Assembly (NCBI GenBank): GCA_002338715.1
Contig: DDIR01000079.1
Location: 1 to 58,636, forward strand
Direction: 5' to 3'
Source: Phycisphaerales bacterium UBA1845
Lineage (GTDB): Bacteria; Planctomycetota; Phycisphaerae; UBA1845
DNA length: 58,636 nucleotides
Of this stretch, positions 29,245 through 38,484 are shown piece by piece. A program made the position numbers and the translations under genes. The notes beneath the pieces were generated by a model. It had not been told where the DNA came from. It ran no database searches and saw only the letters and a program-made list of their open reading frames with translations. Positions within the stretch are counted from its first letter, which is position 1. Each line of letters opens with the position of its first letter.

Positions 29245-32106
29245 ATGTTCAGGACACGATCGATTCGGTTCTTGGCTTTCTCCAGTCAATCAAGAATGCT
29301 CGTAACAATGTTGGCTGTCATGGGCGTCGCCCACCTGGGAGCGGCGAAGCCCGCCCTCGCTGCCGACTGCAACAACAACGGCACGGACGACACTATCGAC
29401 ATCGCATCTGGGACAAGTTCAGACTGCAACCTGAACAGCACGCCCGACGAGTGTGAGACGCAGCTGTCGTCAGAAACGATCAGGTTGAACGCAGTAGGTG
29501 GTGGGGGTGGGGGTGAAGAATTCGGGTCAAGCGTTGCGATTCGCGGTGATTTGATGGCCGTGGGGCAGCGCTTTGACATCGGTATTGGCGACCCGTGCCC
29601 TCCGCCTCATTGTGAACCTGAACTACTGTTTGATATGGGAAGTGCCTGGTTCCCCAGAAGAAGTGGGGGACAATGGATTGTCGATAGCGGCGGCACTGGC
29701 CCTGGTGGAGAGGGTGCAGAGTATGGGAGCAGCGTCGCGCTGGGGGACGGGTATGCCGTCATCGGCGCCCCCGGTCAGGATGGCGATACGGGAAGAGCTC
29801 ATATCTACGAAGTCGGAGTTTATGGCCCGATTGGGCAGGAAACAGAGATTGCCCCTGATGATCGCGTTTGGCGTGGTAGATTTGGAGCAAGCGTTGGAAT
29901 GAGCGGTTCGACGGTGATCGTCGGCGCAAGCGGTGACGGCCCCGGTGCGAATGCTACTGGCTCCGCATTCATCTTCCGCCGAGTTTCCGGGAACTGGGAG
30001 AAGATAATCAGGCTAACCGCCTCGGACGCGACCAACAACGACAAGTTTGGGAGCACAGTTTCAATCAGCGGAAACATCGCAATTGTTGGGGCACCTCGAA
30101 ATAGTGACGATGGCTCGGGCAGCGGTTCCGCCTACGTGTTCGAGGAAATAAACGGCATCTGGCAGGAGGTGACCAAGCTCACGGCCCAGGACGCATCTGC
30201 CGGCGACGGTTTTGGAACAAGCGTTTCGATCGACGGGGTCCATGCCATCATCGGTGCACCTGGAGACGGCGGCGGCTCAGCCTATCTGTTTAGCAGGATC
30301 GATGGGATCTGGCAGGAGGTCTCCAAACTCACCGCCACGAACGGAGCACTCGACGACCAATTCGGTTGGAGTGTTGCGATCAACGGATTCAATGCAGTGG
30401 TTGGGGCCATTGGCGATCCCACGGGCGCGACGGAAAGTGGTGCGGCATATCTGTTCCGAAAGATCAACGGCGAGTGGCAGCAATCGCTCAAACTTGTCAG
30501 CCAAAATCCAACCGCACGCGGAAATATGGGCTGGAGCGTTGCGATCGACCCTCAGACTGTGGTGATCGGCGCGAAAGCGGAGAGTGTACATTATAGGGAA
30601 GGTGTTGTTTACGTTCTCGAATTGCCCGCGTCCGACTGCAATGCCAATGACGTTCCAGATGAGTGCGACATTGGAAATGGGGCCAGCATCGACTGCAACT
30701 CAAATGGTGTACCGGACGAATGTGAAGCTCAAGAGCCAACCGTCACAATTCCGATTACCGTTTCACCAAATAGCAGGGTATGCCCAGACACGGTCGTGAC
30801 ACTTGACGCCGGGGCAGGATACAGCAGTTATGTCTGGGAGCCCGGCGGCGAAATCACTCAGACGATTCAGGTGACTTCGCCTGGAACCTACCGAGTGACG
30901 GCCAGCGGTGGCCCGGGCCAGTGCTCATCATCCGATGCAATCAGCATTGCATTCAACGGTAACCAGACAGGTACGACGGCTGCTTTGGTTTCGAGCAAAT
31001 TGACCAACAGTATCGTCGCTATCGACACGCTTTCGGGCAAGGTGCTCTTCGACTTCGCACCGTCAGGCAAGGATGGACTCAGTAATCCCAATGGCATCAC
31101 CGTCGATGATGTCGGCCATGTTTACGTTTCCAGCGTGAACACCTCCAGCGTGAAGAAGTTTGCTGCATTCACCGGCGAGTTGATTCAGGAGTACACCGGT
31201 TCGCTCACGGCTCCGGTCGGTGTATTGGTTGCAGATTCCAACACGCTCCTCGTTTCAAACTGGACTGATGATAGCGTCCATATGTTCGATATTGTCACCG
31301 GTCAGGCACTGGGACAGTTGGTGGCGAGTGGCGCGGGCGGGCTTGACGGGCCGGCTGACATGTTACTTACGCCTTCTGGTGAGTTGCTGGTGTCCAGCCA
31401 ATCGAACCATCAGGTCCTGGCATTCGATGCAGCCACCGGTGCGTTCAATCATGTCGCCGCTCAAGGCAGCGGACTGGCCACGCCGGCAGGCTTGCTGCTC
31501 GATTCACAAGGCAAACTGCTTGTCGCGAGTTTCAATAGCGATCAAGTGCTTCGATTCGATCCGGCGACGGGTGCGTTTATCGACGTGTTTATCGGCGACA
31601 ATCCAGGCACGCCTGGTACGGACGAATCCGGCGGACTGAATGGCCCCGAAGGAATCGAATGGGGTGCAAACGGCAACCTGCTCGTCAACAATCGCTACGG
31701 TTCGAACGTCCTTGAGTACGATGGCACAACCGGCGCATTCGTGCGTGTGCTTGGCGCTGAAGGCTTGAATCAACCGACGTACCTGGCGATGACAACGCTC
31801 GATCCGGACTGCAATGCCGACCGCATCCCGGACTACTGCGCCTCGGACACCGGTTTGGCTGGCATGGACTGCAACTTCAACGGTATCGGCGATCAGTGCG
31901 ACGATGCATCACACGGCGACTTCGACGCCAACGGCGTCCTCGACATCATCGACTTCGGTTACCTAGCCGACTGCCAAGCCGGACCAAACGCTGCACCGTC
32001 GCCCGCAAGCGGATCGTGCACAAGCATGTGCCTGCAAGCGTTCGACGCAGACAACGATGGCGACATCGACCTGAAAGACTTTGCGAGTTTCACGCTGCAG
32101 CCGTAG
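29245..32106 (+). CDS. Secreted FG-GAP/NHL-type beta-propeller protein with dockerin-like C-terminus
   Basis: 953 residues from ATG 29245, supported by GGAGG nine bases upstream and a signal peptide ending at KPALAA. It then has an Asn/Asp-rich loop pair (CNNNGTDDTIDI, CNLNSTPDECE) and about seven FG-GAP-type blades (FGSSVAIRG, YGSSVALGD, FGASVGMSG, FGSTVSISG, FGTSVSIDG, FGWSVAING, MGWSVAIDP). After a second loop pair comes a PKD/Ig-like segment (VVTLDAGAGYSSYVW) and a second propeller of NHL/SMP-30-like repeats (GLSNPNGITVDDVGHVYVS). The C-terminus is dockerin-like with a Cys pair, ending DIDLKDFASF. Likely extracellular adhesion or display; no enzymatic motif. Confidence 0.92.
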   Translation: MFRTRSIRFLAFSSQSRMLVTMLAVMGVAHLGAAKPALAADCNNNGTDDTIDIASGTSSDCNLNSTPDECETQLSSETIRLNAVGGGGGGEEFGSSVAIRGDLMAVGQRFDIGIGDPCPPPHCEPELLFDMGSAWFPRRSGGQWIVDSGGTGPGGEGAEYGSSVALGDGYAVIGAPGQDGDTGRAHIYEVGVYGPIGQETEIAPDDRVWRGRFGASVGMSGSTVIVGASGDGPGANATGSAFIFRRVSGNWEKIIRLTASDATNNDKFGSTVSISGNIAIVGAPRNSDDGSGSGSAYVFEEINGIWQEVTKLTAQDASAGDGFGTSVSIDGVHAIIGAPGDGGGSAYLFSRIDGIWQEVSKLTATNGALDDQFGWSVAINGFNAVVGAIGDPTGATESGAAYLFRKINGEWQQSLKLVSQNPTARGNMGWSVAIDPQTVVIGAKAESVHYREGVVYVLELPASDCNANDVPDECDIGNGASIDCNSNGVPDECEAQEPTVTIPITVSPNSRVCPDTVVTLDAGAGYSSYVWEPGGEITQTIQVTSPGTYRVTASGGPGQCSSSDAISIAFNGNQTGTTAALVSSKLTNSIVAIDTLSGKVLFDFAPSGKDGLSNPNGITVDDVGHVYVSSVNTSSVKKFAAFTGELIQEYTGSLTAPVGVLVADSNTLLVSNWTDDSVHMFDIVTGQALGQLVASGAGGLDGPADMLLTPSGELLVSSQSNHQVLAFDAATGAFNHVAAQGSGLATPAGLLLDSQGKLLVASFNSDQVLRFDPATGAFIDVFIGDNPGTPGTDESGGLNGPEGIEWGANGNLLVNNRYGSNVLEYDGTTGAFVRVLGAEGLNQPTYLAMTTLDPDCNADRIPDYCASDTGLAGMDCNFNGIGDQCDDASHGDFDANGVLDIIDFGYLADCQAGPNAAPSPASGSCTSMCLQAFDADNDGDIDLKDFASFTLQP

Positions 32107-32131
32107 GCACGGTTTGCGTGCGTCAATCAGA

Positions 32132-33184
32132 TCAATCACCGGAACCGGCGTCGCCGAGTAGGACGGCGTCTGGTGGTTTTGGGGTTTGTTTGTACTTCTC
32201 GATGAAGCGGCGGACCATCGGCTGATTGCTGTCGAGTTCCAGCGAGCGGTGCCAATACTCCATCGCAATCTCGCGGCGGGCATTGGGTTTGTTGTCAATC
32301 ACGCGAACCATTTCGAGACAACCCAGACCCGCCAGGGCGGCTGGCAGTTTCGGATTGATCGCCAGCGCCTTTTGATACGCCTCATACGCACCGTCGGAAT
32401 CGCGCATCCGCGACAGGCACAGTCCCATCGCCTCGTGGCTGGCGGCGAGCGACGGGTCCATCACAATCGCCTGCTCCAACGCCTTCTTCGCGATCTTGTA
32501 TCGCTCCTGATTGATGTACGTCTGTGCAAGGTTCACCATCACCTGCGGCTGATGACTGTCGCGCTCGAGCGCTTTCTTATACGCATCAATGGCTTCGTAA
32601 TATTTCCCCAGCCGATCGTAGGCCACACCGAGATTCACATAAGCATGCATGCGATCGGGATCAATCGAGATCGCCTTCTGAAATCGCTCGACGGCTTGCA
32701 CCGGATCGTCCACCTGCTGATAGCACACCCCAAGGTTCAAGTTGGCGTCGAAGTCGTCGGGCTTGAGATCGCACGCGTGCAGATACGCCTCGATCGCGTC
32801 AAACATCCGATGCGTGTAATAATAAAGCTGAGCGAGATTGATCGTGTCGAAGAACGAGTTCGGTTCAAGACGAACGGCTTCTGCGAATGAATCGATCGCC
32901 TGCTCGTAATCCCCCATCCGCCGATAGACGACACCTTTGCGCGAGTGGGCGACCGCAAGCTGCGGTGACAGGTGGACGGCTGCATCAAACTCCGCGAGCG
33001 CCGACTGCAGTTCGTTCTGCTCCAACAGCGCATCGCCCTTCTGAATCATCTGCTCGGACTGAGCGACCTTGATTTCAGCGCAGCCGCCAACCAACCCTGC
33101 CGCGCCGACCAACACCACGAGAGCAGCCAGTCGAACGCGGACGTTCGTAACTTGTTTACTGAGCATCGATTGTGCCAAAACCAT
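32132..33184 (-). CDS. TPR-repeat lipoprotein
   Basis: 350 residues from ATG 33184, chosen because GAGGA lies seven bases upstream and a lipoprotein signal follows (VVLVGAAGLVGGC); the frame is open to 33337. About eight tetratricopeptide repeats follow (GDALLEQNELQSALAEFDAA, MGDYEQAIDSFAEAVRLEP, and so on). It is a probable protein-interaction scaffold on the periplasmic side of a membrane. The stop lies 25 bp from the convergent propeller gene. Partner unknown. Confidence 0.92.
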   Translation of the reverse strand: MVLAQSMLSKQVTNVRVRLAALVVLVGAAGLVGGCAEIKVAQSEQMIQKGDALLEQNELQSALAEFDAAVHLSPQLAVAHSRKGVVYRRMGDYEQAIDSFAEAVRLEPNSFFDTINLAQLYYYTHRMFDAIEAYLHACDLKPDDFDANLNLGVCYQQVDDPVQAVERFQKAISIDPDRMHAYVNLGVAYDRLGKYYEAIDAYKKALERDSHQPQVMVNLAQTYINQERYKIAKKALEQAIVMDPSLAASHEAMGLCLSRMRDSDGAYEAYQKALAINPKLPAALAGLGCLEMVRVIDNKPNARREIAMEYWHRSLELDSNQPMVRRFIEKYKQTPKPPDAVLLGDAGSGD

Positions 33185-33386
33185 GACAAAGTCCTCATCG
33201 CACATTATCGGGCCAACACCCCAAAAAAGTTTCGCCAAATCGCCCAGGCATCCAGCCGCCTGCGGTTCCGACGAATCAGAGTGACGCCGTCGCACCTTCT
33301 TGGAATTTGATTTTTGGATCGTCCGTACTACGATCACGGAACTGGGCGATCCTACTTCTCGACGGAGCGGCGACAGCCGTAAGATA

Positions 33387-34175
33387 TTGTCAATCCATTA
33401 TTTAGTCGCGATACCGGTCTACAACGAAAGCAACCACGTGGTTGATGTCCTCAGGCGTACGCGCCAGTACGCGGACAACATCCTCGCGATAGATGACGGT
33501 TCTACCGACGATACGCCCCAATTGCTACAGAAGTTTCCAGGTATTGCAACCATTCGCCATCAAACCAACCAGGGTTATGGCCAAAGTCTGATCGATGCAT
33601 TTCAGTATTCCATCGACCACGGCTTCGACTGGATGATCACGATGGATTGCGACGATCAGCACGAGCCAGCCGCCATCCCGGACTTCGTTCAGGCGATGGC
33701 CGACGACAATGCCGACATCATCAGCGGATCGCGATACCTGACGAGCATGGACGACAACGACGCCCCGCCCGAGGATCGCCGCTCGATCAACGTTCGCATC
33801 ACCCGCATGCTCAACGAGCGACTCGGGCTGTCGATCACCGACGCCTTCTGCGGCTTCAAAGCCTACCGTGTCTCGGCGCTGGCGAAGCTCAGTATCACCG
33901 AACCTGGTTACGCCATGCCGATGCAGTTTTGGCCGCAGGTGGTGAACCGGGGCTTGGTCGTTCGCGAATTGCCGATCCGGTTGGTCTACAACGATCCCAA
34001 CCGCCACTTCGGCGGTGAACTCGATGACCCAACCATCCGCCACGAACACTATTTGAGCGTGTTCGAAAAAGAAATGAAGCGACTCAAAAACCTTCAGCCG
34101 TCAAAACCGAACAAGTCGGCTTCGGGTTGCAGCAAGAAAGCCGACCATAGCCAGCACGGATGTTGTCCCTGCTAA
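33387..34175 (+). CDS. Family 2 glycosyltransferase (dolichol-phosphate-mannose-synthase-like)
   Basis: 262 residues from TTG 33387, which gives the usual start just before LVAIPVYNE; TTG 33300 is in frame but overlaps the upstream region of the divergent lipoprotein gene. GT-A motifs are IPVYNES, AIDDGSTDDT, MDCDDQHEP (metal-binding DxD region) and GSRYL. There are no membrane helices, so it is a soluble or peripheral enzyme. The C-terminus ends in an unusual Cys/His tail (CSKKADHSQHGCCPC) that may bind metal. Acceptor unknown. Confidence 0.88.
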   Translation: MSIHYLVAIPVYNESNHVVDVLRRTRQYADNILAIDDGSTDDTPQLLQKFPGIATIRHQTNQGYGQSLIDAFQYSIDHGFDWMITMDCDDQHEPAAIPDFVQAMADDNADIISGSRYLTSMDDNDAPPEDRRSINVRITRMLNERLGLSITDAFCGFKAYRVSALAKLSITEPGYAMPMQFWPQVVNRGLVVRELPIRLVYNDPNRHFGGELDDPTIRHEHYLSVFEKEMKRLKNLQPSKPNKSASGCSKKADHSQHGCCPC

Positions 34176-34205
34176 CTGTCATCCATTCCGCGCCCGTCAA
34201 ACAAG

Positions 34206-35831
34206 ATGAATTGTAAACCCATCACGAGCACGGCACCGACTGCACGTCCCGATCTTGCGGACGATCTGCCGAGCTCGCTGGACGACCTGCACGCGCCATC
34301 GGAGCAAGGCGAATGCCTGGTGGCGCCATCTGCCTCGCGCCTTTCCGCGGCTGTCGAATACAACCGCAAGCTCTTCGCGCAGTATCAATTTGAAGTTGCG
34401 GGTTTGCCCTTCGCGACCGTTCGCGACATGGTTCGTTCGCGGATCGGCGGCGATGATGTGCGGATTGATCAACCATTCATCGCCACAGGGCATCAACCGG
34501 ACTTTTTTCACGCGGGCGTTTGGGCGAAACACATCATTGCAAGAAGGTTGGCTGACGCGGTGGGCGGCGCTGCGTTCGACTTGATTGTCGATCACGACGC
34601 CCCGAAGCAACACAGCATCGCGGTCCCGACAATCGACGACGGATTGGCGCATGTGGTTGATGTGGCATACGCAAACGCGCCGGCAGAACACCCGTTCGAG
34701 TTCATTTCCAAATGCAGCGATCAACAGACGCAGCAACTCATCGAGCGCATGCGCGCGGCGATGGGCGATCGATACGATTCATCGTTGCTGCCGGAGTTCT
34801 TCAACGCATATCAAGCGGCTGATGGCGATTGGGTTGATCAGGCACTTTCCGCCCGCAAAGCCGTCGAAGCCAGCATGGGCATTCAACTGATCCAGCGACG
34901 AACCAGCCGCTATTGGTACAGCCCCCTGCTCGCCGAACTGCTCCTGTCGGCAGAGTCATTCGCCAACACCTACAACCAGATTCTCGCGGGCGAAGATCCC
35001 GGCGAAGACGTGCACGAACCCGATCGATCGGTGGCGACGTTGGAGCGAATCAACGGTGCGATTGAATTGCCGCTATGGATCAACCATCCGGGCGAACCGC
35101 GACATCGCCTGTTCGTCGCGAAAGAAAACAGCAAGACCCATCTGTTCGCCGAAACGCAGCGCGTCGCCACGTTCGATGATGCACGAATCAAAGATTGGCC
35201 AAGCTTCGAAGCCGACCTTCACCAGTTGTCTCCCTGGGGCATCCGTCCCAAGGCGTTGATCCTGACGATGTGGGCGCGGCTGTTCTGGGCTGACATTTTC
35301 ATCCACGGGATCGGCGGCGCGAAATACGATCGCTTGACCGACCGTCTCATCCAATGCGTTTTCGGCGTGGAACCGCCAGTGATGGCCTGCGTGTCGGCGA
35401 CGTTGCGAATGTCGCTGCCCAGGACCGGCGCGACCGAAAAGCAGATAGACGACGCCACCCGAAGCCTTCGCGACATCAACTTCAATCCGCACCGCTACAT
35501 CACCCACGAAAAGATGGCGGCGATTCAGTCGGAAAAGGAAACGCTCATCGCCGAATCCCAGCGCCTTCGCCGCGACGACCGCTACAACCGGCGCGAAAGA
35601 ACGGCTGTCTTCAACCGCATTCGCGAATTGAACAGCTTGGCCAACAGCCTCCAACCCAACCGCATCGCAGAGCTTCGCCAGCAGCGCGACCGGATCAGCC
35701 GAGCGATCGCTGCCGATGCCATCGCCGACCGCCGGGACTACTTTTTCGCCATGCACGACCGGTCAGACCTCCAGCATTTGCTGGAAAATCTTCCAGGTGT
35801 GCAACAGATGCAGCGGTCGGATATAGTCTAG
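34206..35831 (+). CDS. BshC-like hypothetical protein
   Basis: 541 residues. An N-terminal nucleotide-fold start (FIATGHQPDFFHAGVWAKHI) recalls the VGGQQAGLLTGPLY region of BshC, the last enzyme of bacillithiol synthesis. A later block (MWARLFWADIFIHGIGGAKY and FGVEPPVMACVSATLRM) matches BshC's order of a gating segment plus PPVMPRLN region. The C-terminal ~100 residues are a basic coiled coil, as in BshC. Identity is distant, so a different cysteine-adding or nucleotide-binding role is possible. No bshA or bshB lies in the window. Confidence 0.8.
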   Translation: MNCKPITSTAPTARPDLADDLPSSLDDLHAPSEQGECLVAPSASRLSAAVEYNRKLFAQYQFEVAGLPFATVRDMVRSRIGGDDVRIDQPFIATGHQPDFFHAGVWAKHIIARRLADAVGGAAFDLIVDHDAPKQHSIAVPTIDDGLAHVVDVAYANAPAEHPFEFISKCSDQQTQQLIERMRAAMGDRYDSSLLPEFFNAYQAADGDWVDQALSARKAVEASMGIQLIQRRTSRYWYSPLLAELLLSAESFANTYNQILAGEDPGEDVHEPDRSVATLERINGAIELPLWINHPGEPRHRLFVAKENSKTHLFAETQRVATFDDARIKDWPSFEADLHQLSPWGIRPKALILTMWARLFWADIFIHGIGGAKYDRLTDRLIQCVFGVEPPVMACVSATLRMSLPRTGATEKQIDDATRSLRDINFNPHRYITHEKMAAIQSEKETLIAESQRLRRDDRYNRRERTAVFNRIRELNSLANSLQPNRIAELRQQRDRISRAIAADAIADRRDYFFAMHDRSDLQHLLENLPGVQQMQRSDIV

Positions 35832-35906
35832 CCCGATATTGCTTGCACACGTCGCCCACAAACCATGTGGTCGCTCGCCGAATAGAACACCGAGAGGAGT
35901 TGATCG

Positions 35907-36305
35907 ATGACTGACGATAAATCAGAACCGAAAATCATTATTGATTCGGATTGGAAGGAAGAAGCCCAGCAGGAAAAAGAACGCCTGGCTGAGATGGAAA
36001 ACGAAGCCCCCCAAGGCGCAATGCCGGATCAGGTCAGTTTCATCCACCTGATCAACCTGCTCGCGATGCAGGCGATCGTCGGCATGGGCGGCATGCAAGA
36101 TCCAAGCACCGGTCAACCGCTGCCAGCCGACCCGATGATGGCCCGCTTCCATATCGATCTGCTCGGTTTGCTCGAAGAAAAAACCAAGGGCAATCTCGAC
36201 ACCGACGAAAAGTCCCTGCTGTCACAAACGCTGCATGAATTGCGGATGATGTTCGTTCAGATCACCAGTGCCCCATCGCCCCAGGCACCGCCGACCGAAT
36301 CTTAA
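35907..36305 (+). CDS. DUF1844 domain protein
   Basis: 132 residues. The family signature is clear: IIIDSDWKEEA near the start, a central FIHLINLLAMQAIVGMGG and IDLLGLLEEKTKGNLDTDEK with LHELR. These small cytoplasmic proteins are of unknown function. GAGGAG lies seven bases before the ATG. It lies 44 bp before the rhomboid gene and may share its transcript. Confidence 0.93.
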   Translation: MTDDKSEPKIIIDSDWKEEAQQEKERLAEMENEAPQGAMPDQVSFIHLINLLAMQAIVGMGGMQDPSTGQPLPADPMMARFHIDLLGLLEEKTKGNLDTDEKSLLSQTLHELRMMFVQITSAPSPQAPPTES

Positions 36306-36349
36306 ACCAATCGCATTCGATTCGCTGAACAAGAGCAGGTGAACTTGCG

Positions 36350-37507
36350 ATGTTCATACCCATTCGTACCGAAATGGAAGCCCGGCACACGCCGTTTGCC
36401 AACCTCGGCCTGCTGTGCGCGAACATCTTGGTGTTCATCTGGTTTGAGATGGCTGCAACCGGTGCGGCCAAAGCCATCAAGGACGAATACTTCGTTCTCC
36501 ACGGCGATTGGCCTTCGTTCTTTGAGTTCATCACCTACCAATTCGCCCATGCCGACATCATGCACCTCGCGGGAAACATGCTGTTTCTATGGGTGTTCGG
36601 CAATCCGGTGAACGCAAAGATGGGCGACATTCCGTACCTGCTCTTTTACATCACGAGTGGGATGTTCGCGGGGTTGGTCTTTGCCTGGCAGACACCGTTG
36701 GACCTCATCGGTGCCAGCGGATCGATCGCAGCCGTCACCACCGCTTACCTTGTGCTGTTTCCTCGAAGCAAAGTCACGGTCCTCTTTATCACCATCATCA
36801 CTGTCCCAGCGATGTGGCTGATCGTCTTCAAGATCATCCTCTGGGATAACGTGCTCTCACCGAGCATGCATGGTGTGGGACAGGTTGCCCACAATGCGCA
36901 CCTAGCCGGTTATGTTTTTGGATTTGTAGCGGCTACGCTGATGCTGGCGTTCAAAGCCGTCACCCGCGATCAATTCGATATGCTGGCGCTGATCAAGCGA
37001 TGGAACCAGCGTCGCCAGTTTGCGTCGGCGATGGCCAACCCCGAAGCGCAGGCGCAGGCGCGTTACGGGCGCGTCGGACGAGCCGCCCCCGTTCGAGATC
37101 CGCTGGCCGACCATAAGACCGATCTTCGTGCGGAACTGTCGGTGCTTATCGAGCAACAGAAGAAAGACGAAGCGCTGGCTGCTTATGAAAAACTCGTCGG
37201 CCTTGATTCGGAACAGTGCCTGCCGGCTGACCAGCAACTGGCGATTGCGCGGGCGTTCTTTGAAAGCAACCGGCTCGCGCAAGCCGCCCAGGCATTTGAG
37301 AAGTTCCTGGCCCGCTATGCCCATCACGGCGACGCCAATGAAGTGCGATTGCTTCTTGGCATCATCAACGTGCGCGACCTGAAACAAACCGAAACGGGTA
37401 TCTCATACCTGGAGCAGGCCATCCAAAAAGCCACGTCCGATGCCCGCCGCTCACTCGCCCAGGAATGGCTCGATCACGCGAGGCAAGCGCCAAGCCAACC
37501 CACCTAG
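36350..37507 (+). CDS. Rhomboid-family intramembrane serine protease with TPR-like C-terminus
   Basis: 385 residues. Six hydrophobic segments occupy the first ~215 residues. Rhomboid motifs are HLAGNMLFLWVFG (HxxxN region), GASGSIAAV (catalytic Ser in GxSG) and AHNAHLAGYVFG (catalytic His). The C-terminal ~130 residues are soluble helical repeats of TPR type (LIEQQKKDEALAAYEKLVGL). AGGTG lies upstream of the ATG. It cleaves membrane-embedded substrates; the substrate is unknown. Confidence 0.93.
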   Translation: MFIPIRTEMEARHTPFANLGLLCANILVFIWFEMAATGAAKAIKDEYFVLHGDWPSFFEFITYQFAHADIMHLAGNMLFLWVFGNPVNAKMGDIPYLLFYITSGMFAGLVFAWQTPLDLIGASGSIAAVTTAYLVLFPRSKVTVLFITIITVPAMWLIVFKIILWDNVLSPSMHGVGQVAHNAHLAGYVFGFVAATLMLAFKAVTRDQFDMLALIKRWNQRRQFASAMANPEAQAQARYGRVGRAAPVRDPLADHKTDLRAELSVLIEQQKKDEALAAYEKLVGLDSEQCLPADQQLAIARAFFESNRLAQAAQAFEKFLARYAHHGDANEVRLLLGIINVRDLKQTETGISYLEQAIQKATSDARRSLAQEWLDHARQAPSQPT

Positions 37508-37570
37508 GACGTTCCGCGGTTTTGGCCGCATCCACTGGACGACCCACACCGCGACCCTATCATCGCTTCG

Positions 37571-38410
37571 ATGACCGCACGCGCAAACCAACCGGGCAAC
37601 ACCACCGCGCCTGATCTTCAGATCATGGGGATTCTCAACGTCACGCCGGATTCATTCAGTGACGGTGGGAAGTTTGTCGATGCGAGTCGGGCTGTTGAAC
37701 ATGCGCTGCAGATGATCGACGACGGGGCCGACATCATCGACATCGGTCCGGAATCCACGCGGCCCGGGTCGCAACCGGTTTCTGCCGATGAGCAAATCAA
37801 TCGCGCGGTTCCGGTGATCGAGGCCATTCGAAGATTCAACACATCGATCGCAATTTCACTCGACACGCAGTCGGCTAGGGTCGCGAAAACGGCGCTCGAT
37901 GCCGGCGCGAATATCATCAACGACATCAGCGCCCTTCGCGGTGATGATGCGATGGCGTCGCTGGTCTCGCAACGAAAGTGCGGCATCATCCTCATGCACA
38001 TGCAGGGCACGCCCGCGACGATGCAGCACAACCCGACCTATACCGATGTCGTCAGCGAAAGCATCGCGTTCCTGCGCGAGCGCCGCGACTTTGCGATGGA
38101 TGCAGGCATTGAGAGAAGTAGGATCGTAGTCGATCCGGGCATCGGGTTCGGCAAAACGACGGCGCACAATCTTGAGATCATGCGCCGACTCGGTGAGTAT
38201 CAATCGCTCGGTGTTGACGTGCTCCTCGGCGCTTCGCGGAAGCGCTTCCTCGACGAAATCACGCCCGGATCATCCAAGCCCGACGAGCGATTAGCCGGCT
38301 CGTTGGCGTGTGTCGCCCGGGCGATCCAAAGCGGCGTGCGGATCGTTCGCGTCCACGACGTGGCTGAGACGCGGCAATTCGTTTCTGCGTTTCGATCACT
38401 TCTCCCGTAG
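37571..38410 (+). CDS. folP: Dihydropteroate synthase
   Basis: 279 residues, normal length. It condenses p-aminobenzoate with the pterin pyrophosphate in folate synthesis. Signatures are IMGILNVTPDSFSDGG, IGPESTRPGSQPVS, NDISALRGD, LMHMQGTP, DPGIGFGKTTAHN and a C-terminal ASRKRF and RVHDV. The start at ATG 37571 gives a ~19-residue leader; the ATG just before GILNVTP is less likely. Confidence 0.97.
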   Translation: MTARANQPGNTTAPDLQIMGILNVTPDSFSDGGKFVDASRAVEHALQMIDDGADIIDIGPESTRPGSQPVSADEQINRAVPVIEAIRRFNTSIAISLDTQSARVAKTALDAGANIINDISALRGDDAMASLVSQRKCGIILMHMQGTPATMQHNPTYTDVVSESIAFLRERRDFAMDAGIERSRIVVDPGIGFGKTTAHNLEIMRRLGEYQSLGVDVLLGASRKRFLDEITPGSSKPDERLAGSLACVARAIQSGVRIVRVHDVAETRQFVSAFRSLLP

Positions 38411-38460
38411 CCAATAAGCAAGAAAACGCGACGAATAAGGCCCTTGAATCCCGCTGACCA

Positions 38461-38484
38461 ATATGTTACTATCGGGTCACATAT
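38461..38484. promoter_or_regulatory. Palindromic operator over the ArsR-SRPBCC start codon
   Basis: ATATGTTAC and GTCACATAT are inverted repeats with eight of nine positions matching, six bases apart. The right arm contains the A and T of ATG 38483. A site placed here suits autoregulation by the ArsR-type protein encoded directly behind it. Confidence 0.55.
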
